A DNA stretch of 64,000 bases from Avena insularis (lineage: Eukaryota; Streptophyta; Magnoliopsida; Poales; Poaceae), in assembly GCA_023614405.1 (NCBI GenBank), contig CM042694.1, forward strand, positions 111,536,685 to 111,600,684, given 5' to 3'. The notes beneath the pieces are model-generated. The model did no database searches, had not been told where the DNA came from, and was given only the letters and a program-made list of their open reading frames with translations. Made by a program: the position numbers and the translations under genes. Shown here one piece after another: positions 10,286 through 21,711 of this stretch; the first letter of the stretch is position 1, and every line of letters starts with the position of its first letter.

Positions 10286-13100
10286 ATGACTGCCTACACA
10301 ATCATGTCTTTCGGTGAGATCGATGTTTACATCGGTTTTGCTGAACCCGCCCAACCCACCCCAGCAGTGATGATAGAGGCAGAAGAATTTTCTAGGTCTC
10401 CTTTGTCTGCGGAGGCGTCAGAGTTCCGGATCTCAGAAAACAATAATCCCACCCAGCCTGCACCAATTGCGGAGATAGTGGAGAAAACTGAACCTGGAGA
10501 AGACCTAGCGGACCAAGTCGAATCTGGAGTGGATCTCTCCAGAGAAGCCGGATCCCAGATCGACCCACCCGTGGAAGTCGAAATCCAGGAGGAGCATATC
10601 AACGACACTGATTCCGGCTCTGATGATGCCAGAACAGACAGGCCTTTCCTGAGGTACACACTACGACATATGATACTGCAAGGCGAAAGCACAGATGCAA
10701 TCCTCGAAACCATCAAAAGTTTCGATATGGCTGATCGCGAAAGCCGTAAGTACCTTAGGAAGCACGCGTCGCACTTTGTCAGATACGTGGATCTGGATCC
10801 GGCTCTGTCGATGCCAGAGAAAACATCGACTCTGTGCTAGAGGCAATTGGAACAAACACTGACGAACTCGCATCTTCGGATGATTCGATAACGTCAGCAG
10901 ATTTCCGAAAGTTCTCCGCGGAATATGAAGAGGAGTATAACTCCAAAGCTGCAGAAGAAGGAGAAGCCATGGATGAAGGATCCGGGGAACACTCTCCCAA
11001 AACACAGGATGACATGGACGTCGGAGACAATCCCGAGGTCCAGATATCCGAAAGTACCGATCAGAGCTTGACTCCGAGAAATGGACCCAAAGCCGTCTTT
11101 GCTACCGGCGCTGCCAAGAAGGCAAAGAAGAAGAACAAGAAAAAAAGACCCTGGCAAAAGACCCTCTGACAGAGGAGGTGATTGCCGAGGAATACGAGGA
11201 AGACTCGGATGGAGCACTTTATCCCAGACGAGCCGAAAAAAGAGGCATCGGTGGATGGACACATGATCACAGAAGGTGCACGTAAACTCATCGATGCCGT
11301 ATTAACCACACATATCCCTACAGCTGTAGAACTCACTGCAGATGAGCTGGACGAAAGGGCACAAGCCCTAGAAGCGCGTCGTTAACAACTCCTCGATGAA
11401 GCCAAAAACATCGAGGTGGAGAAGAAACGCATGTCAAACAAGGAATACATGTCTCGTCTACATCAGAAGACACGGAAGCGTCACATAGATGACAACCAAT
11501 TCCCACGTGTCTGTGCCGTCCTTTTTGGAGATGAGATGGGGAAACTACGGAAATATAGCAATGGAGATTGGGTATACCCAACGCTAGTACAAAATACCGT
11601 GGCAGCCCGAGAAATCCTATCGGCTAATCCAGGACCAGAGGAGATCCGCTTGGGCATCAAGCTACTCAACAAGGGACTGGAGCAACAAAAGGTAGCCCTG
11701 TCCGGAAGTCAAAAACTGGTCTCGGATTCTGGCCAATGTCGCATAGATCCGGCATGGGCTGACATAAAACCCCATTACGTTCGGGCACAGTACCATCACC
11801 CCGAACGCAGGGAGGACAATTATTCAAGAACCGGATGCTCGGTACAGCATCGCAGAACCACACATAACTGGAGCAACGTCGCTCCAGCGGCTGAAAAAGA
11901 CGCCATCGCTGCCCTGAATCCGACGAACCCTCCCCGACGAAGGGGAGAAGATAAGGAGAAACGTCGGGAGGAGGATCGTCAGAGAATGCCACCTCCTAGA
12001 CATGAGAACCGTCCGACTGAGCCTCACCATAGTGGGAACAACGGACGAAGAAACAACGGAAACCATGCCAGTACAGGCCGGCAGGGGGCTCGTCGTAGTC
12101 AAGATGCTCGACCCTCTCCACCACACAGTCATCACAACGGCTCCCATGGAGGGCAACGAGGACGACATGGCGGAGGAGGTGGTGGCAGAAGCCGAAGTCC
12201 GGCTCCACGGCACCGCAGCCACAGCCGGCATTCAGGATGATCTCTATCCCCGAATGACGCAAGGCACAGGATCAATTCCAACATAGAGGCTTGGCGCTAT
12301 GAAAACGACGACGTATACGTGGGACCAAAGTGCTTCGGTCCACGCATCAGAGCTACAAAATTCCCGGAAGGATTTGCTATCTCAAGACATATCCAAGCCT
12401 ACGACGGCATTGCTCGGCCAGACACCTGGTTACAGGATTTTGTCCAAGCTTGCTGCATTGCCAAAAGCGGAAACAGCCTGGTCGCAACCCGATATCTCCC
12501 ACTTATGTTGTGGAAGACGACACGATCATGGCTCAATGAACTTTCGGCAAACACCATCCATAACTGGTATGATTTACAAAGCGCGTTCTTTCGGAATTTC
12601 GAAGGCACATATCGGAGGCCCTGTACGGTTGGAGACCTACAGCGTTGCACCCAGAAAGCCGGAGAAACCTGCCGGGATTACCTCGGATGATGTATCGACA
12701 CCAAGAACTCCTGCGAAGGAGTAAACGATCAAACTGCGATTGAAGCTTTCATCGCAGGTCTCCCAATTGGTTTACTACGTCATCGCTTGAAGTGTGACAA
12801 GGTTACCGATTTGGGAGAGATGATAGAAACAGCGAGCAAGTATGCAGATGCTGACGATGACGCAGAAGGACTACTCAATGCCCTAGCTGTGCCTCAGTCA
12901 GCAAAACAACCAAAGCAACAAGCTCAGAAGCGCAAAAACACCTCGGAAGAAAAACCCAACGCATAAACAACGGTAGTCACCACTGTTTCCGGGTTTGGAG
13001 GACGAGGAGGACGTGGCGGAGGCTGCGGGCGTGGCCGTGGGACATCAAGGGTCCAAGGTAGAGGAGAACAACAACCAGGCAAAACCTACTCTTGGGCCAA
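10286..13100 (+). pseudogene. gag: Tat element gag, broken
   Basis: An acidic N-terminal region (10286-11160) and an RS/His-rich region (11416-12240) precede the conserved gag core at about 12320-12900. The core shows the family signature FPEGF, AYDGIARPDTWLQDF, RSWLNEL and NFEGTYRRP. A glycine-arginine-rich stretch follows (about 13000-13070), then a C/H cluster (CVHH...HTNAEC, about 13115) in the zinc-knuckle position. Breaks seen: a frame change near 10830, TAA at 11383, a frame change near 12240, TGA at 12688 (expected Trp) and TAA at 12964. Several are compatible with C-to-T or G-to-A changes. It is the structural protein of the particle, now non-functional in this copy. Confidence 0.8.
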
Positions 13101-13119
13101 CATTGCCAATAACCCATGT

Positions 13120-14139
13120 GTGCATCATTTAGACGCCAATGGGGGCTCGTCCCACACCAACGCTGAATGTCGTTTTAATGACGACATCAAGAGAGATGAT
13201 ACCGCATGCTACAAAGCTAAACAGAAGAAGGGAAAGAAAAATCCTAAAAAAGACAAGGAGACCAAGGAAGATTCCGACATGGAGGAAGCTGATGCTTCAA
13301 ATCCCAAGTCGGAAGGGAAGAAGACTTTTCCCACCAAGAAGGACACTTATGTCACCTTCCTCGGATCTCAACCAGCAAAGGTCAAGAAAGCAGTTCTACA
13401 TGAGCTCAATGCAACAGTTCCGGCTGTCCCCCAGTATTTGGACTGGTCGGAAGTGGCAATCACGTTTGACCGCGATGATCATCCGCCTAAGTTACACAGG
13501 CGAGGAAAATACGCCTTAATCGTCAGACCACTTATTGACGGTTATGGCTTCTCCAAGACCCTCATGGATGGTGGTAGCAGCATCAATATTCTCTATGTCG
13601 AAACGCTACGCCGGATGAAGATCTCGGAGACCCAGCTGAACCATAGCTCTGTGATTTTTCACGGAGTAGTCCCAGGAAGACAAGTCAATTCCCTGGGAGA
13701 GATCACTTTGGATGTTACCTTTGGAACTCCAAAGAACTATCGGACGAAGGCACTTTCCTTCGAAGTGGTCCCATTCAAGAGCGCATACCACGTAATATTC
13801 GGACGTTCGGCTTACTGGGCTTTTATGGCTCGTCCATGTTACATTTACAATATGATGAAAATTCTAGGTCCCAACGGCATGATCACCATCAGGGGAGACC
13901 CGAAGAAAGCGCGAGAGTGCGAGGATGGAAATGCCGCCTTTGCTGAAGCCGTGCTACATGCCCAGGAGTACCAGGAGATCAAGAAGAGCATAGATCCGTC
14001 CGAGATGCCCGCAACAAAGAAAGAGGTTACCAAGCCAAATCCGGAGTTCAAGGCATCAGAAGAGACGAAGAAAGCGCCGTTGAAGGATGATGACCCCTCC
14101 AAGGTGACCCAGATAGGCGTAGGCCTAGATAGCACATAG
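13120..14139 (+). pseudogene. Tat element aspartic protease region
   Basis: A 339-codon open stretch. The catalytic motif is MDGGSSINILY (about residue 150), a D-G-G-S form usual for Tat proteases, and GRSAYWAFMARPCYIYN downstream is the conserved C-terminal part. A lysine-rich linker precedes it. The stretch ends at TAG 14137, followed by TAA at 14164, both interrupting a region that normally runs on (ESALVKYL, NQDIFAW) into reverse transcriptase. The domain looks whole but is cut off from pol. Confidence 0.8.
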
Positions 14140-14202
14140 GAAAGCGCGCTCGTCAAGTACCTCTAAGCAAATCAAGATATCTTCGCATGGCAGCCATCTG
14201 AC

Positions 14203-15579
14203 ATGACTGGAGTACCTAGGGAACTTGCCGAGCACTCTCTAAATGTAAACCCAAACGCTAAACTCGTCAAACAGTCCTTACGACGGTTTGGCGACGAAAA
14301 GCATAAGGCAATAGCTAAGGAACTAGCACGGCTCGAGTTAGCCGGATTCATAGAAGAGGTCATCCACACTGAGTGGTCGGCCAATCCTGTAATGGTCCCT
14401 AAAAAGGACACCACTGATTTAAGGATGTGTGTTAATTAAACTGCCTTGAACAAGGCTTGTCCAAAAGATCCGTTTGCTCTGCCTAGAATTGATCAAGTTA
14501 TCGATTCTACGGCAGGCTCGGAACTCCTCTGTTTTCTCGACCCATATTCCGGTTATCACCAAATTCGGATGAAGGAATCTGACAAAATCAAAACTTCATT
14601 CATAACCCCCTTTGGAACCTTCTGTTTTGTTACGATGCCCTTTGGGCTAAAGAACACAGGAGCTACATACCAGCGCACGATGTAGCGTTGCCTCCATGAC
14701 CAACTCAGACGCAATGTACATGCATACGTGGATGATATCGCGGTGATGTCCAAAAAGAAGGAAACACTCATTTCCGACTTGGAGGAAACGTTCGCCAATC
14801 TACGAAAATACAACATCATGCTTAACCCGAAGAAATGTTTCTTTGGAATACCAGCCAGAAAATTATTAGGTTTTATCGTGTCTCAAAGAGGCATAGAGGT
14901 GAACCGCGATAAAATCAAGGCTATACTCAATATTTCTAGGCCAACTCGCCTGAAGGACGTACAAAGATTAACTGGTTGCATTGCTGCGGTCAGTCGATTA
15001 GTAAGCCGGCTTGGTGAAAGAGCCGCACCATTATACAAACTCCTGAAGAAGACCAAAGATTTTGTCTGGACTAACGAAGCTGAAGCTGCACTGCAAGACC
15101 TGAAGAAAGTACTCTCATCTGCTCCTATCCTCGCAGCACCGGAACCCCAGGAACCGATGCTGATTTATATTGCTGCGACAAATAAGGTCGTTAGTATCGT
15201 CATGATGGTGGAGAGACCAGAGGAAAATCAGGAACACTTGGTGCAGCGTCCGACTTACTTTGTCAGCGAGGTCTTGACAGAATCAAAACAGCGATATCCG
15301 CACTATCAAAAGTTGGCTTACGGTGTTTTCCTAGCATCTCGTAAGTTACGACACTATTTTCAGGAGCATCCAATTACCGTGGTGAGCAAAGCTCCCATGA
15401 GAGACATAATCAACAATAGCGACGTCACTGGACGTGTCGCCAAATGGGGCATAGAGCTCTCAGCTTTCGATATTGAGTATAAACCTCGGACAGCAATCAA
15501 ATCCCAGATCCTTGCTGACTTTGTCGCTGATTGGACAGAGACGAAGGAGAACATGGTCCTTCCTAAGTCGGAATACTAG
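14203..15579 (+). pseudogene. pol: Tat element reverse transcriptase and RNase H, broken
   Basis: RT motifs appear in order: NPVMVPKKD, LNKACPKDPFALPRID, FLDPYSGYHQI, FGLKNTGATYQR and the catalytic YVDD at 14725-14736. The connection and Ty3-type RNase H region follows to about 15560 (SEVLTESKQRYPHYQKLAYG, LRHYFQEHPI). Stops interrupt it at 14437 (TAA where Tyr is conserved in the motif before TALNKACPKD), 14683 (TAG where Gln is usual) and 15577 (TAG where Trp is usual). The YVDD is intact, but the protein cannot be made in one piece. Confidence 0.88.
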
Positions 15580-15960
15580 ACCCTCTTTTTCGATGGGTCT
15601 AAGGCTCGAGGGGGCTCGGGGGCTGGCGTGGTGCTCAAATCACCCCAAGGAGATAAACTTTTATACGTGTTGCAGATCCACTTCACAGCGACAAACAATA
15701 TTGCCGAGTATGAAGCACTACTGCATGGAATCCGGATTGCCAAATATATTGGCATCCGACGTTTGATGTGTTACGGAGATTCGGATCTTGTTGCTTAGCA
15801 AGTCTCGGATATTTGTAATGCAAATAAGCACATGGCAGCATACAAAGCTGTCGTGGAGGATCTATCTAAATCGTTCAAAGGGTTTGAAGTTCAACACATC
15901 CCTCGAGCAGAAAATGAGGAAGCAGATGCACTATCTCGAATAGGCTCTGCGCGGAAAGAG
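15580..15960 (+). pseudogene. Second, archaeal-type RNase H (aRNH) of Tat element
   Basis: FFDGSKARGGSGAGVVL, NNIAEYEALLHGIRIAK, GDSDLVA and HIPRAENEEADALSRIGS are the four conserved blocks of the additional RNase H found between the Ty3-type RNase H and integrase in Tat elements. The acidic residues of the blocks (D, E, D, D) are present. One internal TAG at 15796-15798 replaces the Gln of the usual QQVS. This second RNase H is the main lineage marker. Confidence 0.85.
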
Positions 15961-17370
15961 GTCCCGGATGGCGCATTTTTAGAGCACCTCAAAGTTCCCT
16001 CGATAAAGGGAGTAGATGAGGAATATCCGACCAAATCCGACTCACCTTTAATAGTAGTTCTGGCTGTAATTCCCAGTTGGACTCAACCCTACCTCGATTA
16101 TTTGGTAGATGGAAAATTAACCAAAGACGAGGTGCTGAGCCGGCAGATTATCCGACGAGCAAAAGCCTATACTACTGTTAAGGGTGAGCTCCATAAACGG
16201 AGTGTTTCTGGGGTTTTTCAGCGCTGTGTATCTCCGGAAGAAGGAGTGGAAATCTTAAGGGAAATCCACGAAGGCGAGTGTGGTCACCACGCTGCAGCCA
16301 AATCTTTAGTGGCAAAAGCTTTTCGACATGGATTTTTCTGGCTTACAGCTCAGGCAGATACCGAACAATTAGTCAAGACATGCAAAGGCTGCCAAAAGTA
16401 CGCCAAGCAAGCTCATGTTCCGGCCGATCAGCTACGAATAATACCTATAACATGGCCTTTTGCGGTCTGGGGGCTTGATATGGTAGGACCTTTTAAACGA
16501 GCTCCAAGTGGATTTACTCACCTCTTAGTGATGGTGGATAAATTCACCAAGTGGATCGAGGCTAAACCTGTCACTAGTTGTGACGGAGCAACAGCCAAAA
16601 GATTTGTCGAGGATGTTATAATCCGGTATGGTTATTCGCATAGTATTATCACGGACAACGGGAGTAATTTTTCTATGGGAGAATTGGCTGAATTCTACGA
16701 TGAGCAAAATATCCGGCTTGACATTGCGTCAGTCGCACATCCACAGGCTAACGGACAAGTCAAAAGAGCAAATTGTTTAATTCTACAAGGCCTGAAACCA
16801 AGACTCGAAGCACCACTACGACATTCTGCGGGGGCTTGGGCAGAAGAACTACCTTCTGTAATTTGGAGTTTACGAACAACTCCGAACAGGTCAACAGGAT
16901 ACACACCTTTCTTCTTGGTCTATGGCGCAGAAGCAGTTCTTCCTAGTGATTTAATTCATACTTATCCTAGAGTTGCCGCGTATATCAAAGAGGATGCCGA
17001 GATTTCTCGACAAAATGATCTCGACTTAGTCGAAGAAGTTCGCGTCGTTGCTGAAATGAGATCTACTGACCCTATCGAGAAGTTACATAAGTATCATAGC
17101 GAGAGAGTCCGAAATAGATCTTTCAATAAAGGTGATTTGGTTCTCGACATGCAACAAAGAAAGCACAAACTTTCCCCAGATGGGAAGGGCCCTTTTTAGT
17201 TAGTCGAGTATTGCACAATGGATCGTACTACTTAACTGATATGAGGCCAGTCAAAGAAAGACCTGCTACTAAGAAGATAAAGAGAGCTAGAGGCAGTACA
17301 AATACGGATGAGTTAGACAGACCGTGGAATATTGCTCAGCTACGTCCCTTTTATTTAGTTTATCCTTCTT
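15961..17370 (+). pseudogene. Tat element integrase, catalytic Glu replaced
   Basis: The zinc module H-H-C-C is present (HEGECGHHAA ... CKGCQKY, about 16270-16410). The catalytic core has the first Asp in LDMVGPF and the second in ITDNGSNF. The third catalytic residue lies in HPQANGQVKRAN, where the family has Glu; codon 16762-16764 is AAA (Lys). The C-terminal part loses frame at 17197 in a T-run (one T fewer than needed) and continues in another frame to about 17370 (YYLTDM, RPWNIAQLRPFY). The copy should be integration-dead even without the other stops. Confidence 0.88.
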
Positions 17371-17447
17371 TGTCATCATATATATGTACATGTTCTGTGA
17401 GAAATAAAAGTTTTGGTTGCCTCAAGTTTTTTCTGAGAAGTTCTTAA

Positions 17448-17947
17448 ACCATCTTATTTCCGAATGATCATGTCATAGTCGAAAATCCCAGAATGCTTGA
17501 AAGTACTTTATGCTCATGTTCGTTCTGGTCTAGATTTCCGATTCTAAAACTGCTACCTTCGGGTATAACTCTTAAAATTCTAGTCTCTACTTTGGTTATT
17601 TGTCTGATTGCTGGATGCGGGCATTTTCCGAGTAGTGAATTGTTGGTACTGGAAGCCGGCTTTGTTTCCGAGTTTAAACTGGTTTAGCAATTGAGCTCCG
17701 TTGCTCGGCAAAGTTTTCGGCTGAAGGTTTAGCCGCGGCTCACGAGAGGGACGAGGCGAAAAGCCAGATAAATGATAAGTAGAGATGAAAAAATATAAGT
17801 GCTTGTGTAAATATTTCAAGCACGCAAAAATTTCAAAAGTCAAAAGTGTTGAATAAGTTCAAAAGCTTGGCACTAGCAAAAAGTCATAGTACTTAATATT
17901 TACAAGCGCATCATGTTCTTTCACAGAATAATACATAAGTTTGTGGT
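17448..17947. other. Tat element 3' spacer between integrase and antisense gene
   Basis: No frame and no RNA gene seen. On the minus strand this is the 3' flank of the antisense gene, so it should contain that gene's 3'UTR and poly(A) region. On the + strand it is the start of the long 3' untranslated spacer typical of the lineage. Confidence 0.6.
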
Positions 17948-20900
17948 CTATGATGCAGGAGGAGATGAAGGAGCTGTCGGCTCGCTGGTCACTCCGCCTT
18001 GATATCGTTCCGAGATGTCCGGATCCGATGTGGTCCGCTCATCGTCGGAAACTTCTTCGGCTTCTTCTAGAGGAGGAGGTGGGGTATCCACGCGGGTGAA
18101 GAAGGGCACCTCATAGCTGGTCAGATCAGCTACGTGGCACCCATATCCGGCGCAGGAGTGCATGATGGCTTGAAGGTCCTGCTCCTGGCCGTCTTTGTCT
18201 ACCTTGCAGTACCCTCTGGTCACTTGCCATATTTCCATGTTTCCATGGTGGCTCATGACCATGGTTAGAGCGTTCTGCGCAGCAGTCCGCGCGTAGGACA
18301 TGTTCCAGTCCCGAACAAGCTGCGACATCTCTTTGGCCTTCTCCCGCACCTGGAAGTCCGACATGCTTGGCATGTTCGGAATCCTGAGAGACTCGCCAAT
18401 GTCCTCAAGGGACTGGCGGTAGTCATGAAGAAGATTACCGACTTGGGTAAGCCGGTGGGTGCGGGGCTCGGACGAGGAAGAGTCCGTCAAGTTCAGGGGA
18501 CCTATACACAAAATAAAGATAAGAAAAAACCGACATTGAAAAGAGTCAAAGAAAAAGATAAGTCAGAGAGGTGGAACGTACCGAAAATGACATCGTCAAC
18601 CTTGGTCTTCTCCTCCCGGAGACTCTGGAGTTCAGCCCGGAGCGCCTGGGAGATGTCCTTCTCTCTGCCAAGCTCATTCTTGAGGTCCGAGATAATTTTA
18701 TCTTGAGCGGCAATCTTGCGATCATGCTCTTCAGTGGCCATGGAGGAGGATTCCAGGACTTGAGCTATGATCGTTTCGTGATCCGCCTTGAGATTATCCA
18801 GCTCTTGGCGAAGTCCCTTGTTCTCCACCACCAAGGTCTTGAGGTTCTCGGCCTCTTCAATCATAGCGATGGATTGTTTCACCAACGCTGCAAGTCAAAA
18901 AAGAACAACAGTTCAGAAAAATCCGACATTGAAAAAAAAGCAAAGACAAGGTTTGAATCTCGGAATATTTACCTTCGGCTTCATCCTTGGCTACTTTGAG
19001 CTCAGCAGTTTTAAGCCGGAGAGCTTTGATCTCTCTCCGCTTATCATAGACATTGGACAATAATTCCTGGTTATAGGAACATACTTTCTGTAAGTCAGAA
19101 TACCCAAAGTCAAAAAGCTACTTAAGACTCGGGCTAATACGTTTTGCTAAATATCAGCACGAGCCTTGGGGGCTACACTAGTTCGTTCTTTGGCATCCTA
19201 ATGAAGCATAAACCCGGATTCTATATCCTACTTCATGCTTGGGGGCTAGAGGATATGATATAACATAATGTAAAAACAAGAGTTGGAATTCCGACTTACA
19301 TATTGCTCGCGGGTGAGTTTATCTAAACCCGCGTTCACTTCAGATGCCACCTTCTCGGCAAGAGTAAGAGGGATCACTGGAGCTGTTGGAAGCTCGCTAG
19401 TCCTGATCTTCTCGTCGCGAAGGTGGACTTGAGCGAGAAGGTCAGAGAACTTGACGTCCTCTGCTTCTTGCGCTTCCTCTTCGGGGGATAGATGGCTTTT
19501 GTCCAGGACTTGCCTGGCCAGCCGCTGGATCTCCTCTGCAGATTTCTGGGTCAGACCAAACTTGGCAAGACCCGGATTGCTAAGGAGGTTTTTGGTGAAG
19601 ACTTCAGCCGAGGGATCATTACCCGAAGAGGGTTCACCCTTATCTTGAGCTGACGCACTCGCGGTGACGTCAGTATGCGACCCAAGGATCGTGGGCTCCG
19701 CTTGAGGAGCCGGATCTTCTGCAATCACCGGAGAAGGGATGATCGCCGGAGTTGCAGAAGGTTGAGGGGCCGGAGTCGGAGGAGCCACGGCAGGGGAAGC
19801 TATTGTAAGCTTCGTCTGGTGCAAGGGCTTCGAAGAAGTCCCTTTCCCCTTGCCCTTGATGATTGATTTTGCTCTGAGAAGGTAGTAAAGTCGGAAACAT
19901 TACGTCTTGGAAAGAAACTTGAGTAAATAACAAAGGCGGAAAAGTTGTGACAGAAGGTTACCTCTTCACGACTGACACCTCCTTTGTGCCAACTGCCACT
20001 GTTGGAGCTTTGCGCTTCCTAAGCGCAAGATCTGGCAGTGGGACTACTTCCGTCTCCTGAGAAAACTCAGGAGCGTATCCTTCGAGCGGAGCAAGTTCCG
20101 ACTCGGGGATGTCAGCAAGCTGAAAATAGAAAACATATCAGTATTCCAATTTAATTCAAAGATGGAAACACATAAAAGATGTGATGATAAAAGCTTACCG
20201 GCACCACGGGGTTTTCCGCCGTGTGCATGTCCAGAGAAATCTCTGGAATCCGCCTCTCGATCCGCTCTTTGATCAGCCACTTGATTTGGCTTATGTAGCC
20301 CTGAGTGGTGTAGGACTTGGGGCTGATGCGGAGGGAGTCGGTAAGGGAAGACGTGACGGAGTGCATCAGTCTATCCCCGTGGTACTGAAGTGGCTGGATC
20401 CGGCGTGAGACCCAGCAATGGACCAAGTCGGATCCCTTCAAACCACTATGCTTAATCAGATATTCGATCCGCCTTTTAGCAAGGATCAGATCATCCATGA
20501 GAGACAGAGCAGCCTCGTCCCAGGAAGGGTGGGCCGTGGCAGCTCCATCGACAAAAACCGGCAAAGTAGTAGCTTTGCCAGGAGCCGGAATATCCCTATG
20601 GTAGAAAAAAGTGGCTGGCCATTGTTTGGCCGAGTCACTGGCAGAAATTTTGGGATATGCCCGGTCTCTTCTAAGAGAAAAACTAATGGTGCCGATGATG
20701 TAAGGAACACCGGCAGTAATGGAATTCCTCCGGACATGAAAGTAAAACCGGAAGAGAAGCAAACTTGGCCTAATGCCGAGAAATCCCTCACAAAGCGCAG
20801 CATATGCGCTCATTTCTAGAAGAGAATTGGGAGGAAGATTGTGGAGTTGAACTCCATAGTGATCTATCACCTCGGAGAAGAACTCCGAGGGAGGAAAAGA

Positions 20901-21146
20901 CAGACCTCGGTCCAGATGAGTGCCGAAGTGGACTTGCTCGCCCTCGCGTGGGCTGGGGATGGTTTCGCCGGAGCCACTCCGCCAGTCACCGGCGGCGAGA
21001 AGCCCCTCCTTCTCCATGTTCTTGAGGCCTGCTTCGTCGAGGGCGCAGGGGATCCAGATTCCCCTAAAGCTTTCTTTCTCCGCTGCTGCTTCTGCCTTCG
21101 CTGCCGCCACTGCCGCCGCCAAACTGGAGGAAGAAGATGAAGCCAT
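17948..21146 (-). CDS. Antisense six-exon gene of Tat element (gypsy-type Transposase_28 family protein)
   Basis: Six exons on the minus strand: 21146-20199, 20119-19962, 19873-19300, 19087-18973, 18887-18582 and 18501-17948. All five introns have GT-AG ends, and the phases (0, 2, 0, 1, 1) join with no stop, giving 884 residues. Residues 78-145 carry the signature of the plant family called putative gypsy-type transposon domain (Pfam Transposase_28): SFPPSEFFSEVIDHYGVQLH and SAYAALCEGFLGIRPS. A proline/alanine-rich middle (exon 3) leads to a long coiled coil (exons 4-5, heptads such as ENKGLRQELDNLKADHE). The C-terminus is acidic and proline-rich. Function in the element is unknown. Tat relatives such as Grande and RIRE2 are known to carry antisense ORFs here. 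All + strand genes are broken, yet this one is open throughout. Confidence 0.8.
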
Positions 21147-21290
21147 TCTCTCCGGTGGAAAGGTGACCTTAAAGGGGAGGCGCTAGGAGCTTTGTGGAGG
21201 GAGAACGAGGAGGCTCTGTGCGCGTAGGAGGATTGGGAGGAAAGGAATGGCAAAGGACTGGTGGAAAGGAGAAGAAGAAATCCGAACCCC

Positions 21291-21348
21291 TTATATCCAC
21301 CTACCTGTGCCAAAATTCGTGCAAATGCTACAGTGTAACCGCCACGTG
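21291..21348 (-). promoter_or_regulatory. Candidate promoter of the antisense gene (TATA and G-box)
   Basis: Reading the minus strand, GATATAAGG (TATA core at 21291-21296) lies about 145 bp before the ATG at 21146, and a palindromic G-box CACGTG (21343-21348) lies about 50 bp farther upstream. The spacing fits a plant RNA polymerase II promoter. It lies inside the element, between the antisense ATG and the 3' LTR. Confidence 0.45.
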
Positions 21349-21711
21349 TCGTGGAAAGAACTAGGAAGGGCCCGCGTGATGATTGCGTCGCCTCGATCTC
21401 CATGCATGCATTGAAACGGCGCCTCAGTTCCGTGGATTGCGGACCCACCAACGGTCGTGCTGACGGAACGCCCGTCAGATGACGTGACTTGACCATGCTT
21501 GTGTCAGGTGGCGTTAGAGACCAAGTTCTGTCTTAGTTTAAAAGCGAGCTGGAAAATCCGAGTAACCAACTGAAAGGTCCGACTTATTTTCAAGACCCGG
21601 ATCGTATCTTTTGTTGTGAAGTTTTAGGAACCCTTCAAGATTCTGCAAGCCGAAGATCAAGCTAGACGATGATAAATCCGACTTTGGATCTTGGAGGCCT
21701 CCGGGGGCTGC

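Noticed and set aside
20418..21140. Several + strand frames of 70-130 codons over the antisense gene
   Set aside because: They are shadows of exon 1 of the minus-strand gene, which has the domain signature, splice sites and start.
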